A DNA stretch of 64,000 nucleotides. Origin: Roseomonas populi (GTDB lineage Bacteria > Pseudomonadota > Alphaproteobacteria > Acetobacterales > Acetobacteraceae). The position numbers were made by a program, and so were the translations under genes. A model generated the notes under the pieces. The model was not told where the DNA came from and made no database searches. It was given only the letters and a program-made list of their open reading frames with translations. Below are positions 54,437 to 62,948 of the stretch, piece by piece. The stretch covers positions 1-64,000 of the forward strand of contig NZ_JANJOU010000030.1 in the NCBI RefSeq assembly GCF_024594815.1, read 5' to 3'. How positions within the stretch are numbered: the first letter of the stretch is position 1; the number at the start of each line of letters is the position of its first letter.

Positions 54437-55186
54437 ATGCTCCTTGCGGACAAGACCGCGGTGATCTCCGGCGCGGCCAGCGCGCGCGGCATCGGCCGCG
54501 CCACCGCCCGCCTCTTCGCCCAGCACGGCGCCCGCGTCGCGATCCTCGACCTTGACGAGGCGGGCGCGAAGGCCGCCGCGGCGGAGCTGGGCGAGGGGCA
54601 TGTCGGCCTCGGCTGCGACGTCGCCGATCTCGGGAGCTGCCGCCGGGCGGCGGAGGGCGCCATCGCCGCCTTCGGCAAGGTGGACATCCTCGTCAACAAT
54701 GCGGGCATCACCCAGCCGCTGAAGATCATGGAGATCGGGCCGGAGAACTGGGAGCGCGTGGTGGACGTGAACATGACGGGCGTCCTCTACCTCTCCCAGG
54801 CCTTCATCCCGCATATGCGGGAGCGCAAGCAGGGCTCCATCGCCTGCATGTCCTCCGTTTCCGCGCAGCGCGGCGGCGGCATCTTCGGCGGCCCGCACTA
54901 CTCCGCCGCGAAGGCGGGCGTGCTGGGCCTGGCAAAGGCGATGGCGCGGGAGCTGGGGCCGGACGGCATCCGCGTGAACAGCGTGACGCCCGGGCTCATC
55001 CAGACCGACATCACCGGCGGCAAGCTCACGCCCGAGATGCGGGCGGAGATCCTGAAGGGCATCCCGCTGAACCGGCTGGGAGACGCGGAGGACGTGGCGC
55101 GGATCTACCTGTTTCTCGCCTCCGACCTCTCCTCCTACGTCACCGGCGCCGTGATCGACGTGAACGGCGGGATGCTGATCCACTAG
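54437..55186 (+). CDS. SDR family NAD-dependent dehydrogenase
   Basis: A 249-residue classical short-chain dehydrogenase. SGAASARGIG (11-20) binds the dinucleotide; Asp38 after the second strand points to NAD. NNAG is at 87-90; Tyr155 and Lys159 are catalytic with a Ser near 140. It ends with VTGAVIDVNGGM. It starts after a strong CAGGAGG that lies in a hairpin. The split transketolase and TRAP genes follow in the same direction. It probably oxidises an imported polyol or sugar acid to a keto sugar that the transketolase can use. Confidence 0.92.
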   Translation: MLLADKTAVISGAASARGIGRATARLFAQHGARVAILDLDEAGAKAAAAELGEGHVGLGCDVADLGSCRRAAEGAIAAFGKVDILVNNAGITQPLKIMEIGPENWERVVDVNMTGVLYLSQAFIPHMRERKQGSIACMSSVSAQRGGGIFGGPHYSAAKAGVLGLAKAMARELGPDGIRVNSVTPGLIQTDITGGKLTPEMRAEILKGIPLNRLGDAEDVARIYLFLASDLSSYVTGAVIDVNGGMLIH

Positions 55187-55247
55187 GCGCGCCGCCCCGG
55201 CCAAGGCGACGGGATCGGCATTCAACAAGCGAGGGAGGACACGCGGC

Positions 55248-56099
55248 ATGAACGCGGTCACGGGGGCGCGCGCCAATGCGCCGGGCCTGGAGGAGCGGGC
55301 GCGCAACATCCGGCGCCACGCGCTGCGGATGGGGCAGGTTCAGGGCCAGGGCTACATCGCCCAGGCGCTCGGCGTCGCCGACGTGCTGGCCGTCTCCTAC
55401 TTCCACGCGCTGCGCTTCCGCCCGGAGGACCCGGAATGGGAGGAGCGCGACCGCTTCCTCCTCTCCATCGGCCACTACGCCATCGCCCTCTACGCCGCGC
55501 TGATCGAGGCGGGGATCGTGCCGAAGGACGAGCTGGAGACCTACGGCTCCGACGAATCCCGCCTGCCGATGTCGGGGATGGCAAGCTACACGCCGGGGAT
55601 GGAGATCAGCGGCGGCTCGCTCGGCCTCGGGCTCGGCATCGCCGTCGGGATCGGTCTCGGCCTGCGCCGCAAGGGCTCCGACCGCTTCGTCTATAACCTC
55701 ATGTCCGACGGCGAGCTGGACGAGGGACCGACCTGGGAGGCCGCGATGTCCGCCGGCCACTGGAAGCTGGACAACCTGATCTGCATCGTTGACGTGAACC
55801 GGATGCAGGCCGACGGCGTCTCGACCGGCGTGCTGAATTTCGAGCCGCTTCCTGCGAAGTGGGAGGCCTTCGGCTGGCACGTCCAGCGCGTGGACGGCAA
55901 CGACATCCCTGCCCTGATCCGCGCCTTCGACACCGCGCGCGAGCTGCGGGAGCCGAAGCCCCGCGTGATCATCTGCGACACGAAGATGGCGAAGGGCGTG
56001 TCCTTCCTGGAAGGGCGGGAGAAGTCGCACTTCCTGCGCGTGGAAGCGCATGAATGGGACCTGGCGGTTGCGGCGCTGGACGAGGGAGCGGCGGCATGA
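55248..56099 (+). CDS. transketolase-like, N-terminal (ThDP-binding) subunit
   Basis: A 283-residue separate N-terminal half of a transketolase. It has the SIGHYAIALYAAL region (73-85), the Gly-rich SLGLGLGIAVGIGLGLR and the ThDP motif SDGELDEG to VDVN (153-184). The first glycine of the usual GDG is Ser here. Its stop overlaps the next gene's ATG by 4 nt, so both halves are made together and should form the active dimer interface. Split transketolases of this type serve special pathways such as apulose-4-phosphate or sulfosugar cleavage; which applies here is not known. Confidence 0.9.
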   Translation: MNAVTGARANAPGLEERARNIRRHALRMGQVQGQGYIAQALGVADVLAVSYFHALRFRPEDPEWEERDRFLLSIGHYAIALYAALIEAGIVPKDELETYGSDESRLPMSGMASYTPGMEISGGSLGLGLGIAVGIGLGLRRKGSDRFVYNLMSDGELDEGPTWEAAMSAGHWKLDNLICIVDVNRMQADGVSTGVLNFEPLPAKWEAFGWHVQRVDGNDIPALIRAFDTARELREPKPRVIICDTKMAKGVSFLEGREKSHFLRVEAHEWDLAVAALDEGAAA

Positions 56100-57151
56100 T
56101 GAAGGTGAAGCGCGGCCCCTGGGGGCGCGGGTCCTGGGGCGAGGCCGCCGCCGTCCTCGATCCATCCAAGCCGAAGCTGACAACTTCGGCGATGATCGCC
56201 TCCATCGCCTCCGAAGGGCAGCGCACGAGCGCGGCGCCCTTCGGCGAGGCGCTGGTGAAGGTGGCGCGGGAGCGGCCGGACATCCTCGGCCTCACCGCCG
56301 ATCTCGGGAAGTATACGGACCTGCATGTCTTCGGCGCGGCCTTCCCCGACCGCTACTACCAGATGGGCATGGCCGAGCAGAACCTGATGCTCGCCGCGGC
56401 CGGGCTGGCGCATGAGGGCTTCACGCCCTTCGTGACGACCTACGCCGTCTTCGCCGCCCGCCGCACCTATGACTTCATCTCGCAGGGGATCGTGGAGGAG
56501 GGGCTGAACGTGAAGATCTGCTGCGCCCTTCCCGGCCTGACCACGGGCTACGGCCCCAGCCATCAGGCGACGGAGGACCTGGCGATCTTCCGGGGGATGC
56601 CGGACCTGACGATCGTCGATCCCTGCGACGCGCTCGACATCGAGCAGGCGACGCAGGCGATCGCGGCGCATCACGGCCCCGTCTACATGCGGCTGCTGCG
56701 CGGCAAGGTGCCGCTGGTGCTGGACGAGTACGACTACCGCTTCGAACTGGGCAAGGCGAAGCTGCTGCGCGACGGCGCGGAAATCCTGGTGATCTCCACC
56801 GGCTTGATGACCATGCGCGCGCTGGAGGCGGCGCAGCGGCTGGAAGCCGACCGGGTGGGCGTGGCCGTCCTCCACGTGCCGACGATCAAGCCGCTGGATG
56901 AGGCGACGATCCTGCGGGAGGCGGGCCGCACCGGCCGCATGGTGGTGGTGGCGGAGAACCACTCCGTCATCGGCGGCCTTGGAGAAGCAGTGGCGGGCGT
57001 CCTGCTGCGGGGCGGGGTGGCCCCGCCGCGCTTCCGGCAGGTGGCCCTGCCCGACGCTTTCCTCGACGCCGGCGCCTTGCCTACGCTGCACGACCGATAC
57101 GGGATCTCCGCCGAGGCCATGGCGGGCAGCCTTCGAAGCTGCCTTCAGTAA
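56096..57151 (+). CDS. transketolase-like, C-terminal subunit
   Basis: A 351-residue separate C-terminal half of a transketolase: the pyrimidine-binding domain with the catalytic Glu94 in MGMAEQNLML, TTYAVFAARRTYDFI and GLTTGYGPSHQATEDLAIFR, then the C-terminal domain. The ATG at 56096 overlaps the previous stop (ATGA); the frame upstream is not used. About 25 residues at the N-terminus, rich in Gly/Trp/Arg, precede the conserved domain. It pairs with the preceding subunit, and the TRAP receptor gene follows after 29 bases. Confidence 0.92.
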   Translation: MMKVKRGPWGRGSWGEAAAVLDPSKPKLTTSAMIASIASEGQRTSAAPFGEALVKVARERPDILGLTADLGKYTDLHVFGAAFPDRYYQMGMAEQNLMLAAAGLAHEGFTPFVTTYAVFAARRTYDFISQGIVEEGLNVKICCALPGLTTGYGPSHQATEDLAIFRGMPDLTIVDPCDALDIEQATQAIAAHHGPVYMRLLRGKVPLVLDEYDYRFELGKAKLLRDGAEILVISTGLMTMRALEAAQRLEADRVGVAVLHVPTIKPLDEATILREAGRTGRMVVVAENHSVIGGLGEAVAGVLLRGGVAPPRFRQVALPDAFLDAGALPTLHDRYGISAEAMAGSLRSCLQ

Positions 57152-57180
57152 CCAAGAACGAAAACCCGGGAGGAAAGACC

Positions 57181-58173
57181 ATGAACGCCAACATCACCCG
57201 CCGCGCGGCGCTGCTCGGCGCGGCCGGCATCCTGGCCACCCCGGCTGTCCTGCGGGCGCAGGGCCAGGTGCGGCTCACCCTCGGCCACGGCGCCGCGCCG
57301 GGCAACCCGCGCAGCGTGGCGGCGGAGCGCATGGCGTCCCGCCTGCGAGAGCAGAGCAACGGCCGGATCGAGATGCGCGTCGCCGGCTCCGCCCAGCTCG
57401 GTGACGACGCGGCGATGCTGACGGCGCTGCGGACCGGCACGCTCGACATCTCCGTCAACAGCCAGGGCGCGTCCTCGGCGGTGCTGCCGGAACTCGCGGC
57501 TCTCGGCCTGCCCTTCCTCTTCGCGGATCCCGGCGCCGCCTACCGCGTGGTGGACGGCGCCATCGGCGAGGAACTGGCGAAGCGCTTCGAAGGGGTTGGC
57601 CTCATCTCCCTCGGATTCTGGGACAACGGCATCCGCCACACCACGAACAGCAAGCGCGCGGTCAACCGGCCGGAGGACCTGCGCGGGCTGAAGCTCCGCA
57701 CCCCGCCCGACCCGATGACGATCGACATCTTCCAATCCCTCGGCGCCGCGACGCAGCAGATCAACTTCAACGAGCTCTACGTGGCCCTGCAGCAGGGCGT
57801 GGTGGACGGGCAGGAGAACCCGCTGGCCAATATCCAGTCCTCCAAGCTCTACGAGGTGAACCGCTTCATCTCCCTCACCGGCCACAAGTGGGAGTGCAAC
57901 CCCGTCCTCGTCTCCCGCATTGCCTGGGGGCGGCTGCGGCCCGACGACCGGCGCATGCTCCAGGACGCGGCGAAGGAAGCGGCGGCGGAGCAGCGCAACC
58001 TGTCGCAGGAGGTGGACGCGAAACTGCTGGGCGAGTTCCGCGCCAACTCGGCCGTGGCGGTGAACACGGTGGAGCAGGCGCCGTTCCGCGCCGCCACCGC
58101 CGCCGTGGCGGAGCGCTGGGAGGCGCGGCCCTTCGGCGACTTCGTCAAGCGCCTGCGGGCCGCGGCCGCGTGA
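57181..58173 (+). CDS. TRAP transporter substrate-binding protein DctP
   Basis: A 330-residue periplasmic receptor. A signal peptide (MNANITRRAALLGAAGILAT, cleavage near VLRAQ) precedes VRLTLGHGAAPGNPRS. The DctP hallmarks follow: LRGLKLRTP, whose Arg binds the ligand carboxylate, and ELYVALQQGVVDGQENP. GGGAGGAAAG precedes the ATG. It begins a complete TRAP set P-Q-M, which imports organic or sugar acids using a sodium gradient. Its place after the SDR and transketolase genes suggests a sugar-acid-like ligand. Confidence 0.94.
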   Translation: MNANITRRAALLGAAGILATPAVLRAQGQVRLTLGHGAAPGNPRSVAAERMASRLREQSNGRIEMRVAGSAQLGDDAAMLTALRTGTLDISVNSQGASSAVLPELAALGLPFLFADPGAAYRVVDGAIGEELAKRFEGVGLISLGFWDNGIRHTTNSKRAVNRPEDLRGLKLRTPPDPMTIDIFQSLGAATQQINFNELYVALQQGVVDGQENPLANIQSSKLYEVNRFISLTGHKWECNPVLVSRIAWGRLRPDDRRMLQDAAKEAAAEQRNLSQEVDAKLLGEFRANSAVAVNTVEQAPFRAATAAVAERWEARPFGDFVKRLRAAAA

Positions 58174-58174
58174 C

Positions 58175-58750
58175 ATGGACCGCCACCCCTCCGCCCAGGC
58201 GGGCAGCGAGGCGCCGCCCCGGGGCGCGCTGATCGCGGCGACCGAGGCCGTGGACCGCGGCATCGCCATCCTCTGCCAGGGCGTGCTGCTCCTCACGGGC
58301 ACCGCGCTCATGGCCGTGATGACCGCCAACGTGGTCACCCGCTACGTGCTGGCGAGCGGTGGCTTCGACTGGGCGGAGGAGGTGCCGCAGCAGCTCTTCC
58401 CCTGGTTCATCATGGCGGGCGTCGCCCTCGCCGTGCAGCGCGGCGGCCACATCGCGGTGGAGTGGCTGATGGGCTTCCTCGGGCGGGAGGGCCGGCGCGC
58501 CGTCCTGCTCGCGGGGCACGCGCTGGTGGCGGTGGCCTACCTCGTCCTGTGCTGGCAGGCGCTGCAGGTGGCGGAGATCGTCTCCATCGAGCGCAGCCCT
58601 GTCCTCGGCCTGGCCGGGAGCTACGGCTACTGGGCCGTGGCCGCGGGCTGCATCCTTCTCGCCATCGGAACCCTCACCATCGCGGTCCGCATCGCGCTGA
58701 CAGGACCGGAAGCCCTGCCGACGCCGAGCCCGGAGGACGTACCGACATGA
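58175..58750 (+). CDS. TRAP transporter small permease DctQ
   Basis: A 191-residue inner-membrane protein with four helices: CQGVLLLTGTALMAVMTANV, EEVPQQLFPWFIMAGVALAV, VLLAGHALVAVAYLVLCW and GYWAVAAGCILLAIGTLTI. The segment FDWAEEVPQQLFPW is typical for the family. It starts one base after the DctP stop and overlaps DctM by 4 nt. It links the receptor and the large permease. Confidence 0.92.
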   Translation: MDRHPSAQAGSEAPPRGALIAATEAVDRGIAILCQGVLLLTGTALMAVMTANVVTRYVLASGGFDWAEEVPQQLFPWFIMAGVALAVQRGGHIAVEWLMGFLGREGRRAVLLAGHALVAVAYLVLCWQALQVAEIVSIERSPVLGLAGSYGYWAVAAGCILLAIGTLTIAVRIALTGPEALPTPSPEDVPT

Positions 58751-60009
58751 GCCTCGCCCTGATCCTCGCCTTCGTGGCGCTGATGATCGCGGTCATCCCG
58801 GTGGCGCACGCCCTGGTCATCGCCTCTGGTGCCGCGCTGCTGTGGAACGGCGACATGCCGCTGATGCTCGTCGCCCAGCAGATGTTCCAGCAGACCCAGT
58901 CCTTCCCCATGCTGGCGCTGCCCTTCTTCATCCTCGCCGGCACGCTCATCATGGAGGGAAAGCTGGGCGAGGAACTGCTGCGCTTCTCCGGGGAGATCAT
59001 GCAGCGGCTGCGCGGCGGCGCGCTCTCCACCACCGTGGTGGGATCGGTGGTGTTCGGCGGTGTCTCCGGCAGCGCGGTGGCGAATGCCAGCGCGCTGGGA
59101 TCGGTCCTCATCCCCTGGCAGAAGCGGCAGGGCTATCCCGCCGGGCTCTGCGCGGCGAACAACGCGACCTCGGCGGTGATCGATATCCTCATCCCGCCCT
59201 CCATCCCGATGATCCTCTACGCCGTCGTCAGCGGGGTCAGCATCGGTGATCTCTTCATGGCGGGCGTGCTGCCGGGCATCCTCATGGCGGCGGGCTTCGT
59301 GGGCGTCTGCTGGTGGAAGGCGCGCGGGCTGGATGTGCGGGCGGAGGCGCCGCCGCTGGAGGTAGGCCGCCTCCTCCGGCTCGCCTTCTTCGCGCTGCCG
59401 GCGCTCATCCTGCCCGTGCTGATCCTCGTTGCCCTGCGCTTCGGCTTCGCCACGCCGACCGAGATCGCGGTGATGGCGGTGATCTACGCGCTGCTGATGA
59501 GCGTCCTGCTCTACCGCGACATGTCCTGGGCCCGGTTCCACAAGGCGATGATCGATGCCGGCGTCGCCACGGGCATCGTGATGATGGTCATCATGGGCAG
59601 CGCGGCTGCGAGCTGGATCCTCACCTATGACGAGGTGCCGCAGCGCTTCGCGGATTGGGTCTCCACCACGCTGCAATCGCCCTGGCTGGTGATCCTGGCG
59701 ATGAACCTCATCATGCTCGCCATCGGTGGCCCGCTGGACCTTGCCCCAGCCATCCTGCTGCTAGCGCCGATCTTCGTGCCGCTGGCTGCCCAGATCGGGC
59801 TGGATCCGCTGCAGCTCGGGCTGATCATGGTGATCAACCTCGGCATCGGCCTCTACACCCCGCCGGTGGGGACCACGCTGTTCATCTCCTCCACCATTGC
59901 GGGAAGCACGATGGGTGAGACGGTGCGGGCGCTCTGGCCCTTCTTCTGGGTGGCAATCGCCCTCCTCGCCCTCGTCAGCTACGTGCCCGCCCTCACCATC
60001 CGGTTCTGA
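58747..60009 (+). CDS. TRAP transporter large permease DctM
   Basis: A 420-residue protein with about twelve membrane helices. Family marks are LPFFILAGTLIMEG, the GSVVFGGVSGSAVANASALG segment, the IPPSIPMILYAV helix turn and NLGIGLYTPPVGTTLFI. The ATG at 58747 overlaps the DctQ stop by 4 nt; longer frames are excluded. It is the translocating subunit of this TRAP system. Confidence 0.95.
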   Translation: MSLALILAFVALMIAVIPVAHALVIASGAALLWNGDMPLMLVAQQMFQQTQSFPMLALPFFILAGTLIMEGKLGEELLRFSGEIMQRLRGGALSTTVVGSVVFGGVSGSAVANASALGSVLIPWQKRQGYPAGLCAANNATSAVIDILIPPSIPMILYAVVSGVSIGDLFMAGVLPGILMAAGFVGVCWWKARGLDVRAEAPPLEVGRLLRLAFFALPALILPVLILVALRFGFATPTEIAVMAVIYALLMSVLLYRDMSWARFHKAMIDAGVATGIVMMVIMGSAAASWILTYDEVPQRFADWVSTTLQSPWLVILAMNLIMLAIGGPLDLAPAILLLAPIFVPLAAQIGLDPLQLGLIMVINLGIGLYTPPVGTTLFISSTIAGSTMGETVRALWPFFWVAIALLALVSYVPALTIRF

Positions 60010-60059
60010 GCCGGAAGAGGGTGGGGCCACCCCGCACAACAACGGAAGGAAACCCGCTC

Positions 60060-61352
60060 ATGGTCGGACGACGGACCGCGCTCACCCTACCGGCCGGGCT
60101 GGCACTTCTCTCTGCCGGCGCCGCGCGCGCCGCCGGGCCGGGCGGTAGCCCCGCCCCGGCGCTGGAGCGCGCCGAGCGCCCGGAGGAGCTCGGCTTTTCC
60201 CGCCAGGGATTGGAGCGGCTCAGCGCGTGGTATCAGGCGGAGGTGGATGCCGGCCGCATCCCCGGCGCCGCGCTGGTGGTCGGCCGGGCGGGCCGGCTGG
60301 CCTGGCAAGAGGCGATCGGCATGCGGGACCGGGACGCACGGGCCCCGATGGAGAGGGACACCCTCTTCCGCATCGCCTCCATGACGAAGCCAGTCACCTC
60401 TCTCGCGGCCATGATCCTGGCCGAGGAGGGGCGGCTGATGCTGTGGCACCCCGTGAGCCGCTACCTGCCCGAGTTCAAGGATCTGAAGGTCGGGCCGGAG
60501 CGCGCGGTGCTGGAGCGGGAGCCGACGGTGCTGGACCTGCTGCGGCACACCTCGGGCCTGACCTACGGCGCGCCGGGTGCCGAGGCCGGGTCCGTCCCGC
60601 GGGCCTATGCGGACGCGAGGGTTGGCGACCAGTCGCAGACGGGCGAGGCGTTCATCGCCAACATCGCCCGCCAGCCGCTGCGGCATCAGCCCGGCCGGTA
60701 CTGGGAGTACAGCCATTCCACCGACGTGCTCGGGCGCTTGGTTGAGGTGGCCTCCGGCCAGTCGCTGGACCGCTTCTTCGCCGAGCGCATCCTTGGCCCG
60801 CTGGGCATGACGCAGACCGCCTTCTGGGCCGGCCAGGAGAGAGCGCAGCGGCTCGCGCAGCCGCAGGTCGATCCGCTCACCAATGCGCGGCAGGCGATGC
60901 CGGCCCTGGTCGAGCGGCCGGCCTGGTTCTGGGGCGGGCAAGGGCTTGTCTCGACCGCCATGGACTATGCGCGGCTGTGCCAGATGTTCCTGGGCAAGGG
61001 CAGCCTCGGGGAGGCGCGGATCGTGTCGCGGCACACCGTGGCGCTCATGTCGGCCGACCACCTGCCGCCGGGGACGCGCACCGAGCCGGAGGTGTACCGC
61101 AACCAGGCGGTCCTCGCCCCTGTCCCCGAGAACGGGCACGGCTTCGGCCTTGGTTTCGTGGTGCGGAACTCGGCCGGAAGGACGTCCCTTCCGGGCAGCG
61201 CCGGAGACTTCTCCTGGGCCGGGGCCTACGGCCCGTATTTCTGGATCGACCCCAAGGAGGATCTCTACGCGGTCCTCATGATCCAGGGGCCGGCCAACCG
61301 GATGCACTATCGCTATGCCATGAGGCAGCTCGTCTACCAGGCGCTGAGCTGA
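60060..61352 (+). CDS. serine hydrolase (class C beta-lactamase/esterase family)
   Basis: A 430-residue exported or periplasmic hydrolase. A signal peptide (RRTALTLPAGLALLSAGAARA) precedes the domain. The active-site S-x-x-K is SMTK (Ser107-Lys110). The Y-x-N position is YSHS (Tyr217), as often in esterase-type members such as EstB, which keep Tyr but not Asn. This suggests an esterase or D-amino-peptide hydrolase rather than a beta-lactamase. AAGGAA precedes the ATG at 60060. It lies 50 bases after dctM in the same direction and may supply the TRAP ligand from an ester. Confidence 0.87.
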   Translation: MVGRRTALTLPAGLALLSAGAARAAGPGGSPAPALERAERPEELGFSRQGLERLSAWYQAEVDAGRIPGAALVVGRAGRLAWQEAIGMRDRDARAPMERDTLFRIASMTKPVTSLAAMILAEEGRLMLWHPVSRYLPEFKDLKVGPERAVLEREPTVLDLLRHTSGLTYGAPGAEAGSVPRAYADARVGDQSQTGEAFIANIARQPLRHQPGRYWEYSHSTDVLGRLVEVASGQSLDRFFAERILGPLGMTQTAFWAGQERAQRLAQPQVDPLTNARQAMPALVERPAWFWGGQGLVSTAMDYARLCQMFLGKGSLGEARIVSRHTVALMSADHLPPGTRTEPEVYRNQAVLAPVPENGHGFGLGFVVRNSAGRTSLPGSAGDFSWAGAYGPYFWIDPKEDLYAVLMIQGPANRMHYRYAMRQLVYQALS

Positions 61353-61514
61353 CGGTGCCATTGCCGGGGGTGGGGGACAGCGGCCGCCTCGCTCGCCGCA
61401 TCGGCCGGGTAACCGTGCCTTTGCGCCGCCACGGCACCGGACCACTTTCCGCCCCTGTCCCCGTGCGGACCGCGGGCGTGGGCTGCCCTCCTCCCGTCCC
61501 CAGGCCGGGTCAGT

Positions 61515-61543
61515 CGCTCATGCACCTGGTGGGTGCATGAGCG
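61515..61543. terminator. 12-bp perfect hairpin, candidate bidirectional terminator
   Basis: CGCTCATGCACC, five bases (TGGTG), GGTGCATGAGCG: a perfect 12-bp stem. Outer GTCAG/CTGAC can extend it after short bulges. It lies between the convergent serine hydrolase and SWIB genes, 44 bases after the SWIB stop. It is the longest perfect hairpin I found in the window. There is no T-run. Confidence 0.55.
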
Positions 61544-61586
61544 GCCTGACGCTCAGCCGATCGCGGGGCTGAACCGGGAGGGTCCC

Positions 61587-61928
61587 CTAGCTGAGATGCT
61601 GGGCGAGGTGCTTGTTCATCTCGAACATCGTCACCTTGTCCTTCCCGAACACCTCGCGCAGCTTGTCGTCGGCCAGGATCTCGCGCCCGTCCTTCGGGTT
61701 CTGCAGCTTGTTGGCCTTGATGTATTCCCAGACCTTGCTGACCACCTCGCCGCGGGCGAGCTTCTCCTTGCCCACGATGGCTGCCAGCGCCTCTGAGGGT
61801 TGAAGGGGCTGCTGGAGCGCGTTCGGCTTGTTGCCCTTGGCCGGCTTCGCGACCTTGGTCCCCTTCGGCTTCTCGCCCCCACCCGAGCCTTCCTGTTCGG
61901 ACGTCGCCGCTTTCGGCTTGCTTGGCAT
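61587..61928 (-). CDS. SWIB/MDM2 domain protein
   Basis: A 113-residue cytoplasmic protein. A Lys/Ala/Gly-rich tail (about 1-35) leads to a SWIB domain (about 38-113) with QPSEALAAIVGKEKLARGEVVSKVWEYI (in pieces: LQPSEALAAIVG, LARGEVVSKVWEYIK), LQNPKDGREILADDKL and MFEMNKHL. This is the eukaryotic-type SWI/SNF B and MDM2 fold, also found in bacteria, where it is linked to chromatin or topoisomerase. The basic tail suggests DNA binding. The exact role is unknown. The ribosome site is weak. Confidence 0.88.
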   Translation of the reverse strand: MPSKPKAATSEQEGSGGGEKPKGTKVAKPAKGNKPNALQQPLQPSEALAAIVGKEKLARGEVVSKVWEYIKANKLQNPKDGREILADDKLREVFGKDKVTMFEMNKHLAQHLS

Positions 61929-62210
61929 GAATGCAATCCCGCTTGTTCCCGGAGGCTGGAGTCCAGCATCCTCGACCCCGCAACGACGCGCGTGCTTGGC
62001 GGGTTTCGACGCCCTCTCTTCCGTTCCATGCCCGAACCGGGCCTCCAGAGGGCTCGGCGGTGCCGGGCGCGTTCAATTCCCGGGGTGTTGCCGTGATCCT
62101 GGCGAGTGGGACGAGATCCCGGCACGAAGGGCGCGGGGAAGGGCGAAGCGATGCGTCAAGCGGCCGATCACCCCGGGGGCATGCGGCCGGAACGACGCAG
62201 CAGTGCCGGG

Positions 62211-62630
62211 CTATTCGAAGCGGAAGCCGGCCTGAGGAAAGTGTGGATTCGCTTTCGGATCGCCCGGGCGTCCCTGCCCGAAGCATGGCATCGGTTGATC
62301 CTGCGCCTCCGCAACGGCGCGCCACCGATCGTGCCACTTCGCCAGGATCACCTCGGCTTCCGCCGGAGGAACGAGCTTCCGGATCAGAACCACGCCCACA
62401 TCGATCAGCAAGGGCGGTGGAAAGCCCCGCTCCATGAAATGGATGGCCACGTTGTCCAGCAACTGCGAGAGGAGGTCGGGGCCAGACGGCACAGCGGTGC
62501 AAGGCTCGGCAGCCCCGTGTGCCGGCGCGAAGGGTATGTCTTCGATCGCGGCGAAAGGTGCATTTTTCGACACGCTATGATCGTTCCTCGCGTTTGCATA
62601 CAACCATAGGTTTATAAGTTCTAAATTCAC
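62211..62630 (-). CDS. hypothetical protein
   Basis: A 139-residue soluble protein if it starts at GTG 62630. The start region lies in the most AT-rich patch of the area, with no clear ribosome site; a later start is possible. The middle segment SQLLDNVAIHFMERGFPPPLLIDVGVVLIRKLVPPAEAEVILAKWHDRW looks genuinely coding (in pieces: LLDNVAIHFMERG, LIDVGVVLIRKL, AEAEVILAKWHDRW). I do not recognise a family. Codon use is like the neighbours further in. Confidence 0.5.
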   Translation of the reverse strand: MNLELINLWLYANARNDHSVSKNAPFAAIEDIPFAPAHGAAEPCTAVPSGPDLLSQLLDNVAIHFMERGFPPPLLIDVGVVLIRKLVPPAEAEVILAKWHDRWRAVAEAQDQPMPCFGQGRPGDPKANPHFPQAGFRFE

Positions 62631-62948
62631 ACTATCAATTGCGAGAAAATCGCCCGCTCAACGGGTGTTGAAGAGCTGCCAGCCGGGCAGCGGCGGGCCG
62701 GAGGCCGGCTCGCGCCTTGGCCCGGCCTCGTGACACCATCGCGCCATGCCGGCTTTTCCCGTCGCCTCCACGCTCCCTGGCGTCAGCCGGTCCTGCCCGC
62801 CGCCCAGGCCCGGCCGCCACCTTCGCCTCGCTCGGAACCCTGGATACGGGGAAACCAGCGGCACCCGCCCTGCCCGGGGCCGCGACAAGTGCCGGCCTTG
62901 CTTACGGGTGGAGAGATGCCCGACCGACGTGGCCGGGCATCGAACCCG
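62631..62948. other. 318-bp region without a supported gene
   Basis: No convincing gene or structural RNA is seen. The first 20 bases continue the AT-rich patch (promoter-like); the remainder is GC-rich with only short open frames lacking ribosome sites. Confidence 0.4.

Noticed and set aside
62106-62609. 167-codon plus-strand frame as an alternative to the hypothetical gene at 62211-62630
   Set aside because: Its product is Arg/His-rich and unstructured in appearance, while the minus frame has a normal hydrophobic pattern. I favour the minus frame, at low confidence.
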